Positions 50,410 through 59,420 of a stretch of 64,000 nucleotides of DNA are shown here, piece after piece. The DNA comes from Terriglobales bacterium (GTDB taxonomy: Bacteria; Acidobacteriota; Terriglobia; Terriglobales; Acidobacteriaceae), in assembly GCA_025936825.1 (NCBI GenBank), contig JAICSO010000021.1:1-64000 (forward strand), read 5' to 3'. Numbering within the stretch: position 1 is the stretch's first letter; each line of letters starts with the position of its first letter. A program made the position numbers and the translations under genes. The notes below the pieces were generated by a model. It was not told where the DNA came from. It did no database searches and saw only the letters and a program-made list of their open reading frames with translations.

Positions 50410-50916
50410 CTACTGCACCATCCTGGGCCGCTGCAGCAGCGCCATCATCAGCGGCGCTTTTTGGGCAGGCACGATATCGAGGCGCACGCGCTGTATCCCG
50501 GCCGCATGGAATCGCAGCACCTTTGCCGCGCTGTATGACACGTCGATGATTCGACCATCTACCACTGGTCCGCGGTCATTGATGCGCACGACCACCGCGC
50601 GCCGGTTGCGCAGATTGGTCACCTTGACGTAGGTTCCCAGCGGCAGAGTCGGATGCGCCGCTGTCAAATCGTACATGTTGTAGGGCTCGCCGCTGGCGGT
50701 GGGCTTACCTTCGAAGTCTTGTCCGTACCACGACGCCGTTCCAATTTGGTACGGTTTGGCGGAAACTCGCGCTTTGGTCGCGCTGAGTTTCGCTGCTTCG
50801 ATTACGCTTTGTGGAACTGCCGCATACTTGGTCGACCCTGAGCTGGTTGGCCGCTGAGCCGCTCCCAAGCTGACGAGACATGCAATCGTCAAGCTCTGAG
50901 CTATTCGTGTTCGCAT
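50410..50916 (-). CDS. RlpA-like septal ring lytic transglycosylase (double-psi beta-barrel)
   Basis: 168 residues with a signal peptide ('MRTRIAQSLTIACLVSLGAA'). The DPBB domain is clear: 'IGTASWYGQDFEGKPTASGEPYNMYDLTAAHPTLPLGTYVKVTNLRNRRAVVVRIND', then 'RGPVVDGRIIDVSYSAAKVL'. RlpA cleaves or binds glycan strands lacking stem peptides at division sites. The SPOR domain of longer RlpA proteins is missing, so septal targeting is uncertain. No lipobox Cys is evident. Confidence 0.88.
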   Translation of the reverse strand: MRTRIAQSLTIACLVSLGAAQRPTSSGSTKYAAVPQSVIEAAKLSATKARVSAKPYQIGTASWYGQDFEGKPTASGEPYNMYDLTAAHPTLPLGTYVKVTNLRNRRAVVVRINDRGPVVDGRIIDVSYSAAKVLRFHAAGIQRVRLDIVPAQKAPLMMALLQRPRMVQ

Positions 50917-51386
50917 CAGATACCCTCCAAGTTCAAGTCGTCCTCCTCAATACGAAATGCGCGCAGACTGGGTCATGCTACGAACCGGCAGACGGCCTGT
51001 CAATCCGGAAACTTACGCAGAAGTACCTCTGATTGGTTGTACTTAGCTAACGTAACCTGAGCACCCTCGCTGCACGCGCGACGTATGTCGCTGGATCTAA
51101 AGCGCAATTCTAATAACTATTCCGTCAATAACCGGCAAAATCCAGGTCAAGGTAAGTTTTTCGTAATTGTTTTTTCAGCGACTTACGGCGGACTGCAACA
51201 TATGGCCTTTGTTATCAATCGCTTCCTGCTGTTCCGGCGCACAAAAGGCCTGATAAAAACGCCGCCTTGTGCGCTTAGTGCTGAAGCTGTGGGTGCAGGT
51301 TTTTGTGGCACGAGAGTTCATGTTCAAGAGGACATCTGTACTTAAAATTTCTCGCGCAAAAACATTTGGTCAATTACATTCGCTCT
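50917..51386. other. Gene-free region between the RlpA-like gene and thiD
   Basis: About 470 bases without a recognised gene; short frames (for example 51085-51345) have no homology-like features. A conserved thiamine riboswitch core was looked for before thiD and not found. Confidence 0.5.
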
Positions 51387-52226
51387 ATGCCGCAAACTCC
51401 ACCCGTAGTCTTGACGATTGCGGGGTTTGACCCGTCGTCGGGGGCGGGTGCTACCGCCGACATCAAGACGATCGCTGCTCACGGATGCTATGGAGTTGCC
51501 GCGCTTACTGCGTTGACAGTGCAGTCGACCTCAGGTGTAAGACGCACGCAGTTGATTGATGTTGCGCTGCTTCGCGAAACTCTGGAAGAACTCAATCAGG
51601 ACTCAAAAATTTCCGCGGTCCACATCGGAATGCTTGGAACGGCAGCCATCGCGATTGCCGTTGCCGATTTTTTGCTATCTGCCCAATCGCCGTGCGTCGT
51701 TGTCGACACCATAATCCGCTCGTCTTCCGGCGCCACGCTCCTCGACAACGCCGGTGTGACGGTTTTGGCGGATCAGCTTCTTCCCTTGGCCACTGTCGTA
51801 ACCCCGAATGCACAAGAAGCTGCGGTTCTGACTGGGGCTCCCGTGGATTCGGTCGAAGAAATGAAGCAGGCCGCACAGCAACTGAAAGAGATGGGAGCTA
51901 AAGCAGTTGTGGTCACCGGCGGCCATCTTAGTCCAACTGTGGACGTACTGCTGTCGGCGAATAGCGACCTTCAGACATTTAAGTCGGAAAAACTGGATAC
52001 CAATTACACCCACGGAACCGGTTGTGCATTTTCGACTTCCATTGCATGCAATCTAGCGCAGGGGCGCTCGTTGCCGGAATCGGTACTCCTCGCGAAGTCA
52101 TTTCTGACTGCAGCGATTGCCAACGGATACCCAGTCGGAAAAGGTGTAAACCCGGTCAATCACATGTACCGGATGAGAAACCACCCCGGCGGTTTCGCGA
52201 AGAGAATGTCGAGCGGGAAGGACTAA
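51387..52226 (+). CDS. thiD: Hydroxymethylpyrimidine/phosphomethylpyrimidine kinase
   Basis: 279 residues, a ribokinase-fold enzyme that phosphorylates HMP and HMP-P for thiamine synthesis. 'LTIAGFDPSSGAGATADIKTIAAHGCYGVAALTALTVQ', 'VTPNAQEAAVLTG' and 'KLDTNYTHGTGCAFSTSIACNLAQG' (catalytic and ATP-binding) are diagnostic. ATG 51387 is chosen; the frame from 51303 has an unrelated start. No other thi gene is near. Its stop overlaps the convergent zinc-ribbon membrane gene by four bases. Confidence 0.94.
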   Translation: MPQTPPVVLTIAGFDPSSGAGATADIKTIAAHGCYGVAALTALTVQSTSGVRRTQLIDVALLRETLEELNQDSKISAVHIGMLGTAAIAIAVADFLLSAQSPCVVVDTIIRSSSGATLLDNAGVTVLADQLLPLATVVTPNAQEAAVLTGAPVDSVEEMKQAAQQLKEMGAKAVVVTGGHLSPTVDVLLSANSDLQTFKSEKLDTNYTHGTGCAFSTSIACNLAQGRSLPESVLLAKSFLTAAIANGYPVGKGVNPVNHMYRMRNHPGGFAKRMSSGKD

Positions 52227-52663
52227 TCTTCGGCTTTGCGGGTTTTGAGCAGGATGCCCGCAAGGAACGCCGCACAGGCGGCCATCAGCCACTGAATCCG
52301 CCAGAGTTGGACGGCTTCAAAGTCGGTATTGTCATGAACACTCATCAAGCCCATCGAGAGCGCAACAATCAGGAAGGCGACTCCCAACAGGAACGCGCAC
52401 ATTGACGTAAGCGGCAAACCGAACCATTTCTGGACGCTGCTGAATTCCAGAACGCGCAGGAACCGGAAGTGTGATGTCCAACTATCGCTCGGTGTAGCAG
52501 AGGCCCGGTGGCGTCCCAGCCCGCAGATGTGGCAGAACGCCGCTCCTACCATGAACTCCGTGCCGCAGCGACGGCAGGCTTCGGCCATGACTGGTTCCGC
52601 GGATTGTTTGGCAAGGGGAGGGCGCCAAAATTCTTGTTGCGCGTCGCGAACCAGATCACTCAT
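52223..52663 (-). CDS. Zinc-ribbon integral membrane protein
   Basis: 146 residues. A cytoplasmic N-terminal part carries 'EACRRCGTEFMVGAAFCHICGLG' (CxxC...CxxC zinc ribbon, about residues 29-50), followed by two hydrophobic helices ('MCAFLLGVAFLIVALSMGLM' and 'IQWLMAACAAFLAGILL'). The ATG at 52663 ('MSDLVRDAQQEF') is preferred over 52696. No family is recognised beyond the ribbon; a sensor or assembly role is speculative. Overlaps the thiD end by four bases in convergent orientation. Confidence 0.7.
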   Translation of the reverse strand: MSDLVRDAQQEFWRPPLAKQSAEPVMAEACRRCGTEFMVGAAFCHICGLGRHRASATPSDSWTSHFRFLRVLEFSSVQKWFGLPLTSMCAFLLGVAFLIVALSMGLMSVHDNTDFEAVQLWRIQWLMAACAAFLAGILLKTRKAED

Positions 52664-52874
52664 GGGAATAGCCCGATCTTCTCTTTGGCAAGCCAATCGC
52701 CAAAGAACGCCGCAATGAAGCCTTGCTTTTTGTTTAACTTACAGAGTGGAAATCGCTTTGGAGGGCTGTGCCACAAGCAAGAATTACTTTGCACCGTGCA
52801 AAGTTGCCCAACTGGCGCGGCTTCCACAGGTATTAACCAGCTCTGGTCGGGTACACTGCTTCGAGAGACTCGTC

Positions 52875-54071
52875 TTGCCCAGGAAACTCTCGATTTATCC
52901 CTGCGTTTTGGCAGCACTGTCGCTTTCGTTCGCCTTCGGACAGTCGAAACTGACGTTCCGCCCTGCAGACGCGCTCAATCCCGCCGCCTTCCAGCATTTC
53001 TACGACATGTATTACGAGAAGGCCATTCAGGAATTCACCCAGGTTTCGCAGCGCCATCCCGACGATCCGGACGCCGTCAACCATCTGCTGACTGCAGTGC
53101 TGTTTCGGGAACTCGACCGGATCGGAGCGCTAAACGCCGGCGATTACTCTAATGACAACTTCATCAATTCGAAGCATCGCCCAGCGGATCCTAAGACCTG
53201 CGATCAGATCAAGCAGTTAGTCAGCAAGGCTGAGGCGATGGAAGAGAAGCGCCTGCAGGCCAATTCTAAAGACGTTGCGGCGCTCTATTCCCGTGGTGTT
53301 ACGCGCGCCCAGTTTGCGACTTACACCGCACTGATCGAGCACGCCTGGTTCTCGGCTTTACGGAACGCAGTTGGAGCGCGGCGCGACCACGAAAAAGTGC
53401 TCGAACTGAATCCCAAGAACGTGGACGCCAAGCTGATTGTCGGAGCGCACAACTATGTCATCGGAAGCCTGCCCTGGGGGATCAAGGCAGCAACCAGTGT
53501 GGTTGGTCTCGGCGGAAATAAGGAGAAAGGTCTCCAGTACCTGCACGAAGCCGCCGAAGGCAATTCCGAAACCAGCATCGACGCAAAAGTGGTTCTTGTG
53601 GTCTTTCTGCGTCGCGAAGGCCGCCTCGACGAGTCGCTGCAGATCCTGCGCACACTTGTGCCACAGTATCCGCACAACGTTCTGTTTGCAATCGAAGAAG
53701 GCAACCTGCTTCGCGCCAAAAAACAGGACCGGGATGCGGAAGCCGTGTATCGCCGCGTGTGGGAGGATGGCCGCGCGGGAAGATACTCAGGCTTGCATTA
53801 TGAACTCGCTGCCAGCGCGCTAGGGGATCTGCTGCGCAGCGAGAAGAACTACGAGGGAGCAGCGGCAGCCTACGATCTGGTCTCGCAAGTTCAGAAGCCC
53901 GAAGGTGAAATTGCACAGAAAGCCGCGGTTGGTGCGGGAGAGATGTATGACCTGCTGCACAAACGGGATGTTGCCGTGAAGCGCTATGAGGCGGCGGTCG
54001 CGGTGGACGGCAACTCAGAGCTCGCGCAGACTGCGAAGAAGAGAATCAAAGATCCTTACACTGGAGGGTAG
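52875..54071 (+). CDS. Secreted tetratricopeptide-repeat protein
   Basis: About 398 residues. With a TTG start at 52875 the protein begins 'MPRKLSIYPCVLAALSLSFAFGQS', a signal peptide; the frame also opens at GTG 52746, giving a Cys-rich 43-residue lead without signal features. The mature part is helical with TPR-like units ('FYDMYYEKAIQEFTQVSQRHPDDPDAVN', 'DHEKVLELNPKNVDAKLIVG', 'DESLQILRTLVPQYPHNVLF', 'YEGAAAAYDLVSQVQ'). It likely scaffolds protein contacts in the periplasm. The start is uncertain. Confidence 0.75.
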   Translation: MPRKLSIYPCVLAALSLSFAFGQSKLTFRPADALNPAAFQHFYDMYYEKAIQEFTQVSQRHPDDPDAVNHLLTAVLFRELDRIGALNAGDYSNDNFINSKHRPADPKTCDQIKQLVSKAEAMEEKRLQANSKDVAALYSRGVTRAQFATYTALIEHAWFSALRNAVGARRDHEKVLELNPKNVDAKLIVGAHNYVIGSLPWGIKAATSVVGLGGNKEKGLQYLHEAAEGNSETSIDAKVVLVVFLRREGRLDESLQILRTLVPQYPHNVLFAIEEGNLLRAKKQDRDAEAVYRRVWEDGRAGRYSGLHYELAASALGDLLRSEKNYEGAAAAYDLVSQVQKPEGEIAQKAAVGAGEMYDLLHKRDVAVKRYEAAVAVDGNSELAQTAKKRIKDPYTGG

Positions 54072-54163
54072 TCGTTTGCTTTGAGAGACGGGCGTCCTCG
54101 GTTGTTTGGCACGATGAGGTTTTCCTAGGCAGGCGAGCCGGCTGAGCGTGTGGAAAACGTCGA

Positions 54164-54320
54164 AAACCTTCACCACAGAGGGCACAGAGTTACACAGAGG
54201 AACACCACAGAGGGGAGCGGGAATAAGTTGGATTGCTGTCCAAGATCAATGACTCTCTCGTTTCCAGAATTCCTCTGTGTCTTCCTTTGTGTAACTCTGT
54301 GCCCTCTGTGGTGAAGGTTT
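54164..54320. repeat. 33-bp perfect inverted repeat next to the GH92 gene
   Basis: 54164-54196 (starting AAACCTTCACCACAGAGGGC) is the exact reverse complement of 54288-54320. The space between holds further CACAGAGG words. It lies six bases from the GH92 stop codon and could terminate or stabilise transcripts from either side. Confidence 0.9.
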
Positions 54321-54325
54321 CGCCT

Positions 54326-56593
54326 CTACTGTTCTGCTACGTCGAATGACGGAGGAAACTCGGATTTCTTTGTCGCCCAGGTGTGATCGGGTTCCATTTG
54401 CATCTCGAAGTCAATTGTGTTCTTTGGCGCCGACAATTCCGACAGCTTCAGCCAACTGCTTGCGTGCGGTACTCCGTTTACGCGGACGCCGTGCACATAA
54501 ATGCCATCGCCTTTGCGCGTGATCTCCAGCGTCTTCTCTTTGCCCAGATGCATGGTCACTCGCGGGAACATCGGCGTTCCAATGGTGAATCCCGCTACGC
54601 CGGGAATCTCCGTATAAATTCCGATTGCATTCCACACATAAACGCCTGATGTCGCGCCGAGGTCGTCATTCCCGGGCAACCCATCCGGTTTGGTCGTGAA
54701 CGTTTCCTTGCGGATGCGGTCAATTACTTCCTGCGTCTTCCAGGGACTCCCAGTCCACAGATATGCATACGGTGCACAGAAATCGGGTTCATTGGTTACG
54801 GTGAAATTCGGCAAACCCCAGCCACTGAGTTTCTCGAAAAATCTGTCCAGCTTGGCTTCGGTCTTTTCCGGACCACCCATGGCACGCACGAGACCGCCGT
54901 AGTTGAACGGCAACATGAACGTGTACTGCGCCGTCGAGCCTTCTTCGAACCCGTACTGGTTGGATTTGTCCATGTCGGTGCGGTGGGGCTCGAGTTTTTC
55001 TGGATTGAAGCCTTCGATGAAGTTGCCATCTTCGGTGCGTGGCCGGATCCAACCGATGTCTTTGTCAAACACATTCCGCCAATTTTGCGCAGACTTCAGC
55101 AGTTTTGCCGCAGCGGCCTTGTCTCCCATCGCTAGCGCGAATCGCGAAACCGCAAAGTCGGCGCTGTTGTACTCGAGGGAAAAAGAAGTTGCGCTCTGGA
55201 ACTTCTCGGTGACCGGAATGTATCCCTTCGAGAGATAATCCGCGAGGCCGGGCCGCTCTCCCCAATTGTGCAGGCCCTTTCCCGGAACCGTCGCGCCCTT
55301 CAGCATGTACTTCAGCGCTGTCTTGGTATCGAAATCCCTAGACCCGAACGCGTAGGCTTCGGAGACCAAAATTGCCGACGAGTCGCCTCCCATGATGTAG
55401 CTGTTGTCGTTGGCAGGCGCCCAGCGCGGCAGCCAACCACTCTGCTCGGCGTCATGCACCAGCGATTGCATCATCTCGCTGGTCTGCTCCGGATAGAGCA
55501 GCGCCTGGAACTGGATCGTGTTGCGATAAATATCCCAGTCGGAAAAGTTCGCGAACTGCTTCTTGCCAGGCGGAAGCCGCCGCACCTTCCAGTCAAAGCC
55601 GGTGTATTCGCCGTTCTCATCGCTGAAAATGTTCGGCGAGAGCAGCATGTGATACACGCCGGTGTAGAAGATCGTGCGCTGTTCCGGCGTTCCACCCTCC
55701 GCTTGAATCTTGTCGAGCGCTTTTGTCCATTTGGCTTTTGCAGCCGCGTGCACCGCGTCGAAGTCCCAGCCGGGGATTTCTTTCGCGAGATTCTCCTCGG
55801 CGTTGGCGGTGCTGACGAAGGAAATGCCTACCTTCATCAGAACAGGATCGTCGCCCTCGCCAAAGGAGACATATGCCCCAGCTTTATGCCCGGTCGCCGA
55901 TGTCGCGCCAGGAGCGACTTTGTCGGTCCATGTTCCCGACGAAGCGAATGGCTTCTGGAACTTGTAGACAAAGTAAAGGACATAGTGTGTGGGCGATCCG
56001 CAGAAGCCGCCGCTGTGCACCGTGCCAACCAAAGTGTCTTTCCCGCGAATCTCGATTGTGCTCTCGTCTTTTTCACGATGGGGTGCATCGATCGTCGCGC
56101 TGCCGGCGGCGTTGACAACCAACGTTCTGGGATTTCCGGTAAGGAATTCGAACCGCGCGATTCCGGCACGTTCGGCAACTGTCAACTCGATTTTGGTTCC
56201 ATCGTCCAGCGGTACTTCGTAGTAGCCGGGATGCGCTTCCTCTTTGTCATGATTGAATCCGGCGGTGAACTTGCTGGGATCGTCCGATTCGCCGATCTGT
56301 TTGCTCCACGGCAAAACTGGCACATCTCCATACAAAGGACAGCCTGCCCCACTGATATGCGTTAGGCTGAAGCCGCGAATTGTCTTATCGCCGTAGTGAT
56401 ACCACCCGTCCTGACGCGTATGCGGACCCCACTGAAGCATTCCGAAGGGAAGAGTTGCGCCCGGGAACGTGTTGCCGTCTGCCGCGGTGCCGATGAAGGG
56501 ATCTACTGAGTCGTAAGCCGAGGTGCTCGACTGCGAAGATGCCGAAACCGCTACTAAAATCACGAAGAAACAGGAAATGAAGACCTTGCGCAT
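54326..56593 (-). CDS. Secreted GH92 alpha-mannosidase
   Basis: 755 residues with signal peptide 'MRKVFISCFFVILVAVSASS'. The start at 56593 has GAGGTGG six bases upstream. A beta-sandwich N-domain opens with 'YDSVDPFIGTAADGNTFPGATLPFGMLQWGPHT', followed by an (alpha/alpha)6 barrel with 'NFSDWDIYRNTIQFQALLYPEQ', 'NSYIMGGDSSAILVSEAYAFG' and the family-typical 'PGNDDLGATSGVYVWNAIGIY', where the Glu/Asp residues and calcium site lie. GH92 enzymes are calcium-dependent exo-mannosidases acting on mannans or N-glycans. Usual length. Monocistronic and divergent from the PspC gene. Confidence 0.93.
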   Translation of the reverse strand: MRKVFISCFFVILVAVSASSQSSTSAYDSVDPFIGTAADGNTFPGATLPFGMLQWGPHTRQDGWYHYGDKTIRGFSLTHISGAGCPLYGDVPVLPWSKQIGESDDPSKFTAGFNHDKEEAHPGYYEVPLDDGTKIELTVAERAGIARFEFLTGNPRTLVVNAAGSATIDAPHREKDESTIEIRGKDTLVGTVHSGGFCGSPTHYVLYFVYKFQKPFASSGTWTDKVAPGATSATGHKAGAYVSFGEGDDPVLMKVGISFVSTANAEENLAKEIPGWDFDAVHAAAKAKWTKALDKIQAEGGTPEQRTIFYTGVYHMLLSPNIFSDENGEYTGFDWKVRRLPPGKKQFANFSDWDIYRNTIQFQALLYPEQTSEMMQSLVHDAEQSGWLPRWAPANDNSYIMGGDSSAILVSEAYAFGSRDFDTKTALKYMLKGATVPGKGLHNWGERPGLADYLSKGYIPVTEKFQSATSFSLEYNSADFAVSRFALAMGDKAAAAKLLKSAQNWRNVFDKDIGWIRPRTEDGNFIEGFNPEKLEPHRTDMDKSNQYGFEEGSTAQYTFMLPFNYGGLVRAMGGPEKTEAKLDRFFEKLSGWGLPNFTVTNEPDFCAPYAYLWTGSPWKTQEVIDRIRKETFTTKPDGLPGNDDLGATSGVYVWNAIGIYTEIPGVAGFTIGTPMFPRVTMHLGKEKTLEITRKGDGIYVHGVRVNGVPHASSWLKLSELSAPKNTIDFEMQMEPDHTWATKKSEFPPSFDVAEQ

Positions 56594-56673
56594 GACGCCA
56601 CCTCGACCGGAAAGTATAGTCCGAGCGGAACTTTTCCTGTGCAAGCGGCGTATCCTATGACAGGAGGCGGCCT

Positions 56674-56991
56674 ATGTACTGCAACTACTGCGGAAAATCC
56701 ATTCAGGACGATGCCAACGTCTGCGCGTATTGCGGAACCCGTGTCGGCTCGGTTATTGCGCGCAAGCGCCTGGTCCGCCCACGAGAAGGTCGCAAGATCG
56801 CTGGCGTCTGCCTGGGAATCGCTGAGTACTTTGATATCGATGCAACGCTTGTGCGTCTTATCTGGCTAGTGCTGATTTTCGGTGCAGGCACCGGATTGCT
56901 GGCGTACATCATTGGCTGGATCGTGATGCCGGAGGAACCGTATCTGCTCCCAGCGCAAGTGCACGCTGGGCAGCAGGTCACGAACCCATAG
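56674..56991 (+). CDS. PspC-domain protein with N-terminal zinc ribbon
   Basis: 105 residues. 'MYCNYCGKSIQDDANVCAYCGTRVG' (C3, C6, C17, C20) is a zinc ribbon. 'REGRKIAGVCLGIAEYFDIDATLVRLIWLVLIF' and 'LLAYIIGWIVMPEEPYLL' form the PspC domain with two membrane helices, linked to envelope stress in other bacteria. AGGAGG lies six bases before the ATG. It is followed 19 bases later by an alpha/beta hydrolase gene, probably in the same transcript. Confidence 0.9.
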   Translation: MYCNYCGKSIQDDANVCAYCGTRVGSVIARKRLVRPREGRKIAGVCLGIAEYFDIDATLVRLIWLVLIFGAGTGLLAYIIGWIVMPEEPYLLPAQVHAGQQVTNP

Positions 56992-57010
56992 CTTTGCCTA
57001 TAATCTCCGC

Positions 57011-57811
57011 ATGGAACGCATCTCCAGCGGTGACGCCGAAATCTGTTTTGACATCGCAGGCAGTGGCCCAGCTGTAGTCTTGCTGCACCCCTTTCCGGTT
57101 TGTCGCGAATTCTGGCTTCCCATCGCTGAATTTCTGTCGACTTGCTATCGGCTGATCATGCCCGACCTGCGTGGTCACGGCGACTCCGGCCTTGGCGATG
57201 GCCCGGCTACCATGGCGAAGCATGCTGGCGACCTCGCACGCGTTATGACCGCCGCCGGAGTTGATCGTGCGCCAATTGTAGGCGTCTCGATCGGCGGTTA
57301 CGTAATTTTCGAGTTCTGGCGTCAATTCCGCGAGCGTGTCTCAGCCCTCGCGCTCTGCAACACCAAAGCTGGACCCGATTCTGCGGAAGCTCGTGCTGGG
57401 CGGCTGCAGGCCGCGGAAGATGTCCTGCAAAAAGGAACTGAAGTTTTCTTTGAAGGGATGCTTCCGAAGGTGCTGGCAGAGAGTACTCGCCGCTCGCGTC
57501 CCGACCTCGTTGAGGGTGCACTCCGCATGATGCGCAAGATGTCGGCCGAGGACGTGGCCGACGTACAGCGAGGCATGGCTGAGCGTCCGGATTCCATTCC
57601 AACCGCACAAACCATCAGTGTTCCTACGCTAATCATCACTGGTGATGAAGACACCGCAACTGGTGTTCTCGAAGCTGAAGTGATGAAACAGAACATCCGC
57701 GGGAGTGAGATGAAGGTTGTAGCAAAGGCAGGTCACTATTCGCCATGGGAGCAACCGCAAGAGGTGGGTCGTCTTCTCCGGCAATTTCTGGACAGCCTGC
57801 ACCGGAACTGA
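57011..57811 (+). CDS. Alpha/beta hydrolase
   Basis: 266 residues. 'GPAVVLLHPFPVCREFWLP' forms the oxyanion-hole strand, 'APIVGVSIGGYVIFEF' the nucleophile elbow (Ser in GVSIGG), 'LIITGDEDTATG' the Asp and 'VVAKAGHYSPWEQPQEV' the catalytic His. Members include esterases, lactonases and haloalkane-type hydrolases; the substrate is not deducible. Downstream of the PspC gene on the same strand. Confidence 0.88.
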   Translation: MERISSGDAEICFDIAGSGPAVVLLHPFPVCREFWLPIAEFLSTCYRLIMPDLRGHGDSGLGDGPATMAKHAGDLARVMTAAGVDRAPIVGVSIGGYVIFEFWRQFRERVSALALCNTKAGPDSAEARAGRLQAAEDVLQKGTEVFFEGMLPKVLAESTRRSRPDLVEGALRMMRKMSAEDVADVQRGMAERPDSIPTAQTISVPTLIITGDEDTATGVLEAEVMKQNIRGSEMKVVAKAGHYSPWEQPQEVGRLLRQFLDSLHRN

Positions 57812-57841
57812 ACGCAGAACACTTCCACTACAGAGTCGATG

Positions 57842-57920
57842 TGGGAGGGCACGGCTTTCAGACGTGCCGATGCACATATTTCCGATGTTACCGTGCGGCT
57901 GTAAGCCGCGCTCTTTCAAA
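57842..57920. repeat. Degenerate palindromic element
   Basis: GGGAGGGCACGGCTTTCAGA, with GACGTGCC as partner arm, and GCGGC-TGTAA-GCCGC near 57895 resemble the GGGAGGGC..GCCGTGCC element of 3062 and 11861. Confidence 0.65.
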
Positions 57921-57931
57921 GCTCGTGTCTG

Positions 57932-58720
57932 ATGTTCGACCAACATGCGATGTGCTACGGTACACACGTGCAAAGCTCAAGGAAGCATCCGATCGGCGCG
58001 GTAATTCTGGCTCTGATAATTGCCATTCTCATTCAGATCCCGTTTGCTTTCGTTTTCATATTGCCGAGCTTTTCTTTCGGGATTCCTCATATAGGACAGT
58101 TGTTTTTTGCGCCTGCTTTCGCGATCACTCGTCTTTTCTCGACAGCTGGGTCCCCCTCCATTCCAGGGACCATTGCCGTGCAGACGATTCTCACTTTCAT
58201 TCCGATCTTCTGGCTTGTCACATGGAAACGTCGCGCGGCGATAAACACAGTCGTGCGGGTTGTCGCGTTCACGGTATTTGTAATCGCCGCAACTGCAATT
58301 GCCATTCCCCTCGAGAAACGACACGAGGCGCGAGTTCAGGCAGCGCAAGTCAATGGGAAGAGTCCCGTGCTCTCTTCTGTCCAGCGCCTAAATGGTTCGC
58401 TTGCGTTCTTCAAGAAGCATTACGGTCGATATCCCGATTCACTTTCACAATTGGACTTTCCGCCCGACCAAGCTGAAATGGATGCAAAGCATGCCGGCTT
58501 GATTCAGTTTCCGCTTCCCATGCAGGATTTCTTTAACTTCACATATACGCGACAGGGGAGTGGCTACGACCTCCGGGTGGACGGCAAGCCCGGACAAGGT
58601 TGGGAACTGTACCACTACTGCACTGATGATTCCGGCACCATTCGCTTCGATACCAACCCGCAAAAATGCACGCAAGGGAAGCCCGTCTATTCAAAAGCCG
58701 CAGTGGCCACTGGCCACTGA
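57932..58720 (+). CDS. Hypothetical membrane protein with pseudopilin-like C-terminal part
   Basis: 262 residues. Four hydrophobic segments are seen in the first 130 residues ('PIGAVILALIIAILIQIPFAFVFILP', 'FFAPAFAITRLFS', 'GTIAVQTILTFIPIFWLVTW', 'VVRVVAFTVFVIAATAIAIP'). The C-terminal half ('LNGSLAFFKKHYGRYPDSLSQLDFP' to 'GWELYHYCTDDSGTIRF') resembles the soluble part of type II secretion pseudopilins, but the usual prepilin start is absent. The start may instead be 57950. Function unknown. Confidence 0.65.
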   Translation: MFDQHAMCYGTHVQSSRKHPIGAVILALIIAILIQIPFAFVFILPSFSFGIPHIGQLFFAPAFAITRLFSTAGSPSIPGTIAVQTILTFIPIFWLVTWKRRAAINTVVRVVAFTVFVIAATAIAIPLEKRHEARVQAAQVNGKSPVLSSVQRLNGSLAFFKKHYGRYPDSLSQLDFPPDQAEMDAKHAGLIQFPLPMQDFFNFTYTRQGSGYDLRVDGKPGQGWELYHYCTDDSGTIRFDTNPQKCTQGKPVYSKAAVATGH

Positions 58721-58733
58721 CCACCCAAAACAA

Positions 58734-58765
58734 ATCCCCCTCCCGGCATTTGCCGAGAGAGGGAT
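58734..58765 (-). terminator. Terminator-like hairpin after the cupin gene
   Basis: ATCCCCCTCCCGGC-ATTT-GCCGAGAGAGGGAT; imperfect 14-bp stem (two or three mismatches). On the minus strand it is followed by TTTGTTTTGGG. It separates convergent genes. Confidence 0.75.
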
Positions 58766-58790
58766 CCTTAGTTCGATGACGCGGTCCGCG

Positions 58791-59312
58791 CTACATCTTC
58801 ATGCCTTTCATATCACCCTTTGCGGGTGCCTTCTTCGCGGGAGTTTTGGCTTTCAAAGCGTCGTCCGGCGAAATTTCATTTCCGCTGGCGTCGACGTAGT
58901 GGATGTCGAAGGCGGCATCGATCGCAAGAAACAGCTTGCACGCCGTAACGCAGGTGAACTGATGAACGTGCTTCGAGGTCAGATGCAAATAGTCACCGGC
59001 GCGCACCGTCACCGGCGCACCATCTTTCATTTCGATTTTTGCCGAGCCGGAGACGAACATCAGATTTTCGTTCGAGGTGTGCCAATGCCACGGAATCGCG
59101 CATCCGGGAGTGGATTTGAGCTGAAGAACGGCTGCGCCCTTAGATGGATCACCGCTCACCACCGCACCTAAAGTGCACTTTGGGATCGCAGGGAAATTCA
59201 TAAACTTGTTGGTGGAGCTCTGAACGTACGCGGCTTTGTCCTGAGCCTGGGTTTGCGTGAGCGGAATGCCCACGAAGATAGACAAGAGTAGTGTGCAAAC
59301 AACAACGCGCAT
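58791..59312 (-). CDS. Secreted cupin-domain protein
   Basis: 173 residues with signal peptide 'MRVVVCTLLLSIFVGIPLTQTQAQ'; AGGAGG six bases before the ATG fixes the start. Cupin motif 1 is 'CAIPWHWHTSNENLMFVSG' (His-x-His...Glu) and motif 2 'RAGDYLHLTSKHVHQF', giving a metal site on a small beta-barrel. The C-terminus is Lys- and Met-rich ('AKTPAKKAPAKGDMKGMKM'), perhaps metal-binding. Function in the periplasm is unknown; sensor or dioxygenase-like roles exist in the family. Confidence 0.85.
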   Translation of the reverse strand: MRVVVCTLLLSIFVGIPLTQTQAQDKAAYVQSSTNKFMNFPAIPKCTLGAVVSGDPSKGAAVLQLKSTPGCAIPWHWHTSNENLMFVSGSAKIEMKDGAPVTVRAGDYLHLTSKHVHQFTCVTACKLFLAIDAAFDIHYVDASGNEISPDDALKAKTPAKKAPAKGDMKGMKM

Positions 59313-59357
59313 GTGCGCCCTCCTGAGAGTTGAAGTTGCGCACGGGAGTATAGCAGG

Positions 59358-59420
59358 AAAGTGGCTAATGGTTAGTGGCTAGAATTCTGAACTGACGAAC
59401 TAGTCACTAGCCACTTTTTC
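59358..59420. repeat. AGTGGCTA inverted repeat between ilvE and the cupin gene
   Basis: AAGTGGCTAATGGTTAGTGG faces CTAGTCACTAGCCACTTTTT, just before the ilvE stop. Similar CACTAGCCACTAGC units lie at 60620-60648 on the far side of ilvE. Confidence 0.75.

Noticed and set aside
51085-51345. Small gene or thiamine riboswitch upstream of thiD
   Set aside because: The translation has no family features and the conserved THI-element core words were not seen.
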